From Oscillospiraceae bacterium (GTDB lineage: Bacteria; Bacillota; Clostridia; Oscillospirales; Acutalibacteraceae): a stretch of 6,581 bases of DNA. Positions within the stretch are counted from its first letter, which is position 1; each line of letters starts with the position of its first letter. Made by a program: the position numbers and the translations under genes. The notes below the pieces were generated by a model. The model worked only from the letters and a program-made list of their open reading frames with translations, did not search any database and had not been told where the DNA came from. Location of the stretch: the NCBI GenBank assembly GCA_009783605.1, contig WRDE01000118.1, positions 1-6,581 on the forward strand, given 5' to 3'. Shown here one piece after another: positions 6,107 to 6,581 of the stretch.

Positions 6107-6581
6107 TCAATCGCTCCCATCGCCGTCTATCTGCCGGATGGCACTGCGGACCGTCTCATACCGGAACCCCTGCCTCACCAACATGGCGGCGGCTTTATCC
6201 CTTGTTTCTAAATTATCCCAATCATTATACCTCCTTTTTTCCAATAGTGCAAGCGCTTGTTTCAAATCGTCCGGCGCCAATGCTTCCAGCACCTCATCGG
6301 CTGTTTCCCTGTCTATTCCTTTGTGCTGTAACATCTGCCGTATCCGGTTTTCCGAATAGTGCTTATATGTCATCAACTCCCGGGCCAGCCGTTCGGCATA
6401 GGCCCGGTCGTTTATTAACCCCAGTTCGGCCATCCGCCGCGCCGCGGATTCCGCCTGTTCTTTATTTTGGCCGTCCCGCAGTTTCTGCTCCAGCTCTTTT
6501 TGACTGTGGTCCCGCATGGATAACAGGTAATACGCTTTTTCCCGGGCCCGGCTGGATCTTGAACGGTTCAACAGCTCCTCA
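6107..6581 (-). CDS. recX: RecX regulatory protein, 5' end beyond the right edge
   Basis: Small helical protein expected to bind RecA filaments and restrain recombination and the SOS response. The visible part has the three-helix RecX repeats: AREKAYYLLSMRDHSQKELEQKL, then ERLARELMTYKHYSENRI-type second repeat, and a third repeat ending in AAAMLVRQGFRYETVRSAI. A TTG at 6571 would give 154 residues, but the reading frame stays open to the edge and the preceding codons read Glu-Glu-Leu-Leu-Asn-Arg, a linker that is usual in front of the first repeat of the longer Firmicute RecX proteins. A GAGGAG at 6575-6580 is only three bases from that TTG, too close to be a normal site. I therefore treat the gene as partial, although a true start at 6571 is possible. 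It ends 13 bases before rimO and contains the rimO ribosome binding site at its stop. Confidence 0.88.
   Translation of the reverse strand, partial: EELLNRSRSSRAREKAYYLLSMRDHSQKELEQKLRDGQNKEQAESAARRMAELGLINDRAYAERLARELMTYKHYSENRIRQMLQHKGIDRETADEVLEALAPDDLKQALALLEKRRYNDWDNLETRDKAAAMLVRQGFRYETVRSAIRQIDGDGSD

Noticed and set aside
1..6581. CRISPR arrays, tRNA or rRNA genes, transposases, toxin-antitoxin or defence genes
   Set aside because: No regularly spaced repeats, no cloverleaf or rRNA sequence, and no coding frame with such domains was found; nearly every base belongs to a housekeeping gene or the riboswitch leader.

Overview
The window reads as a piece of a low-complexity-free, housekeeping chromosome from a Gram-positive, Clostridia-like Firmicute. 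The evidence is an FMN riboswitch with an intrinsic terminator in front of an ECF-type riboflavin transporter gene, strong AGGAGG-type ribosome binding sites on nearly every gene, frequent alternative starts, and the rimO-pgsA-recX neighbourhood that is common in Firmicutes. Base composition looks balanced to slightly GC-rich by eye. I cannot name a genus.

Left end, plus strand (1-769): the 3' two thirds of an FMN riboswitch aptamer, its 5' part lying off the window, is followed by a hairpin plus eight T's at 138-175. A GGAGG ribosome binding site then leads into a riboflavin-type ECF substrate-binding membrane protein (ribU, 188-769). This is a self-contained vitamin-controlled uptake unit.

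Minus strand (786 to right edge): seven genes lie head to tail. In transcription order they are recX (its 5' end runs off the right edge), rimO, pgsA, cysS, a 1-phosphofructokinase-type sugar kinase (fruK), an unrecognised five-helix membrane protein, and thioredoxin (trxA). Gaps are 13, -4, 35, 8, 11 and 20 bases, with no internal terminator that I can see, so one long operon is likely. The products are functionally mixed: control of RecA, modification of ribosomal protein S12, phospholipid head-group synthesis, tRNA charging with cysteine, sugar-phosphate metabolism and redox control. The grouping looks like a growth-linked housekeeping operon and not a dedicated pathway.

The two transcription units converge. 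A 13-bp hairpin at 770-802 lies between the stop of ribU and the end of trxA and overlaps the trxA stop codon. It is the likely shared transcription end.

No mobile element, CRISPR array, tRNA, rRNA or defence-type system was found. Apart from the 5' leader at 1-187, no stretch over about 40 bases lacks a gene. I see no evidence of a novel system here; the points worth a second look are local (riboswitch architecture, WCMPC thioredoxin, unknown membrane protein, start-codon choices, operon make-up).
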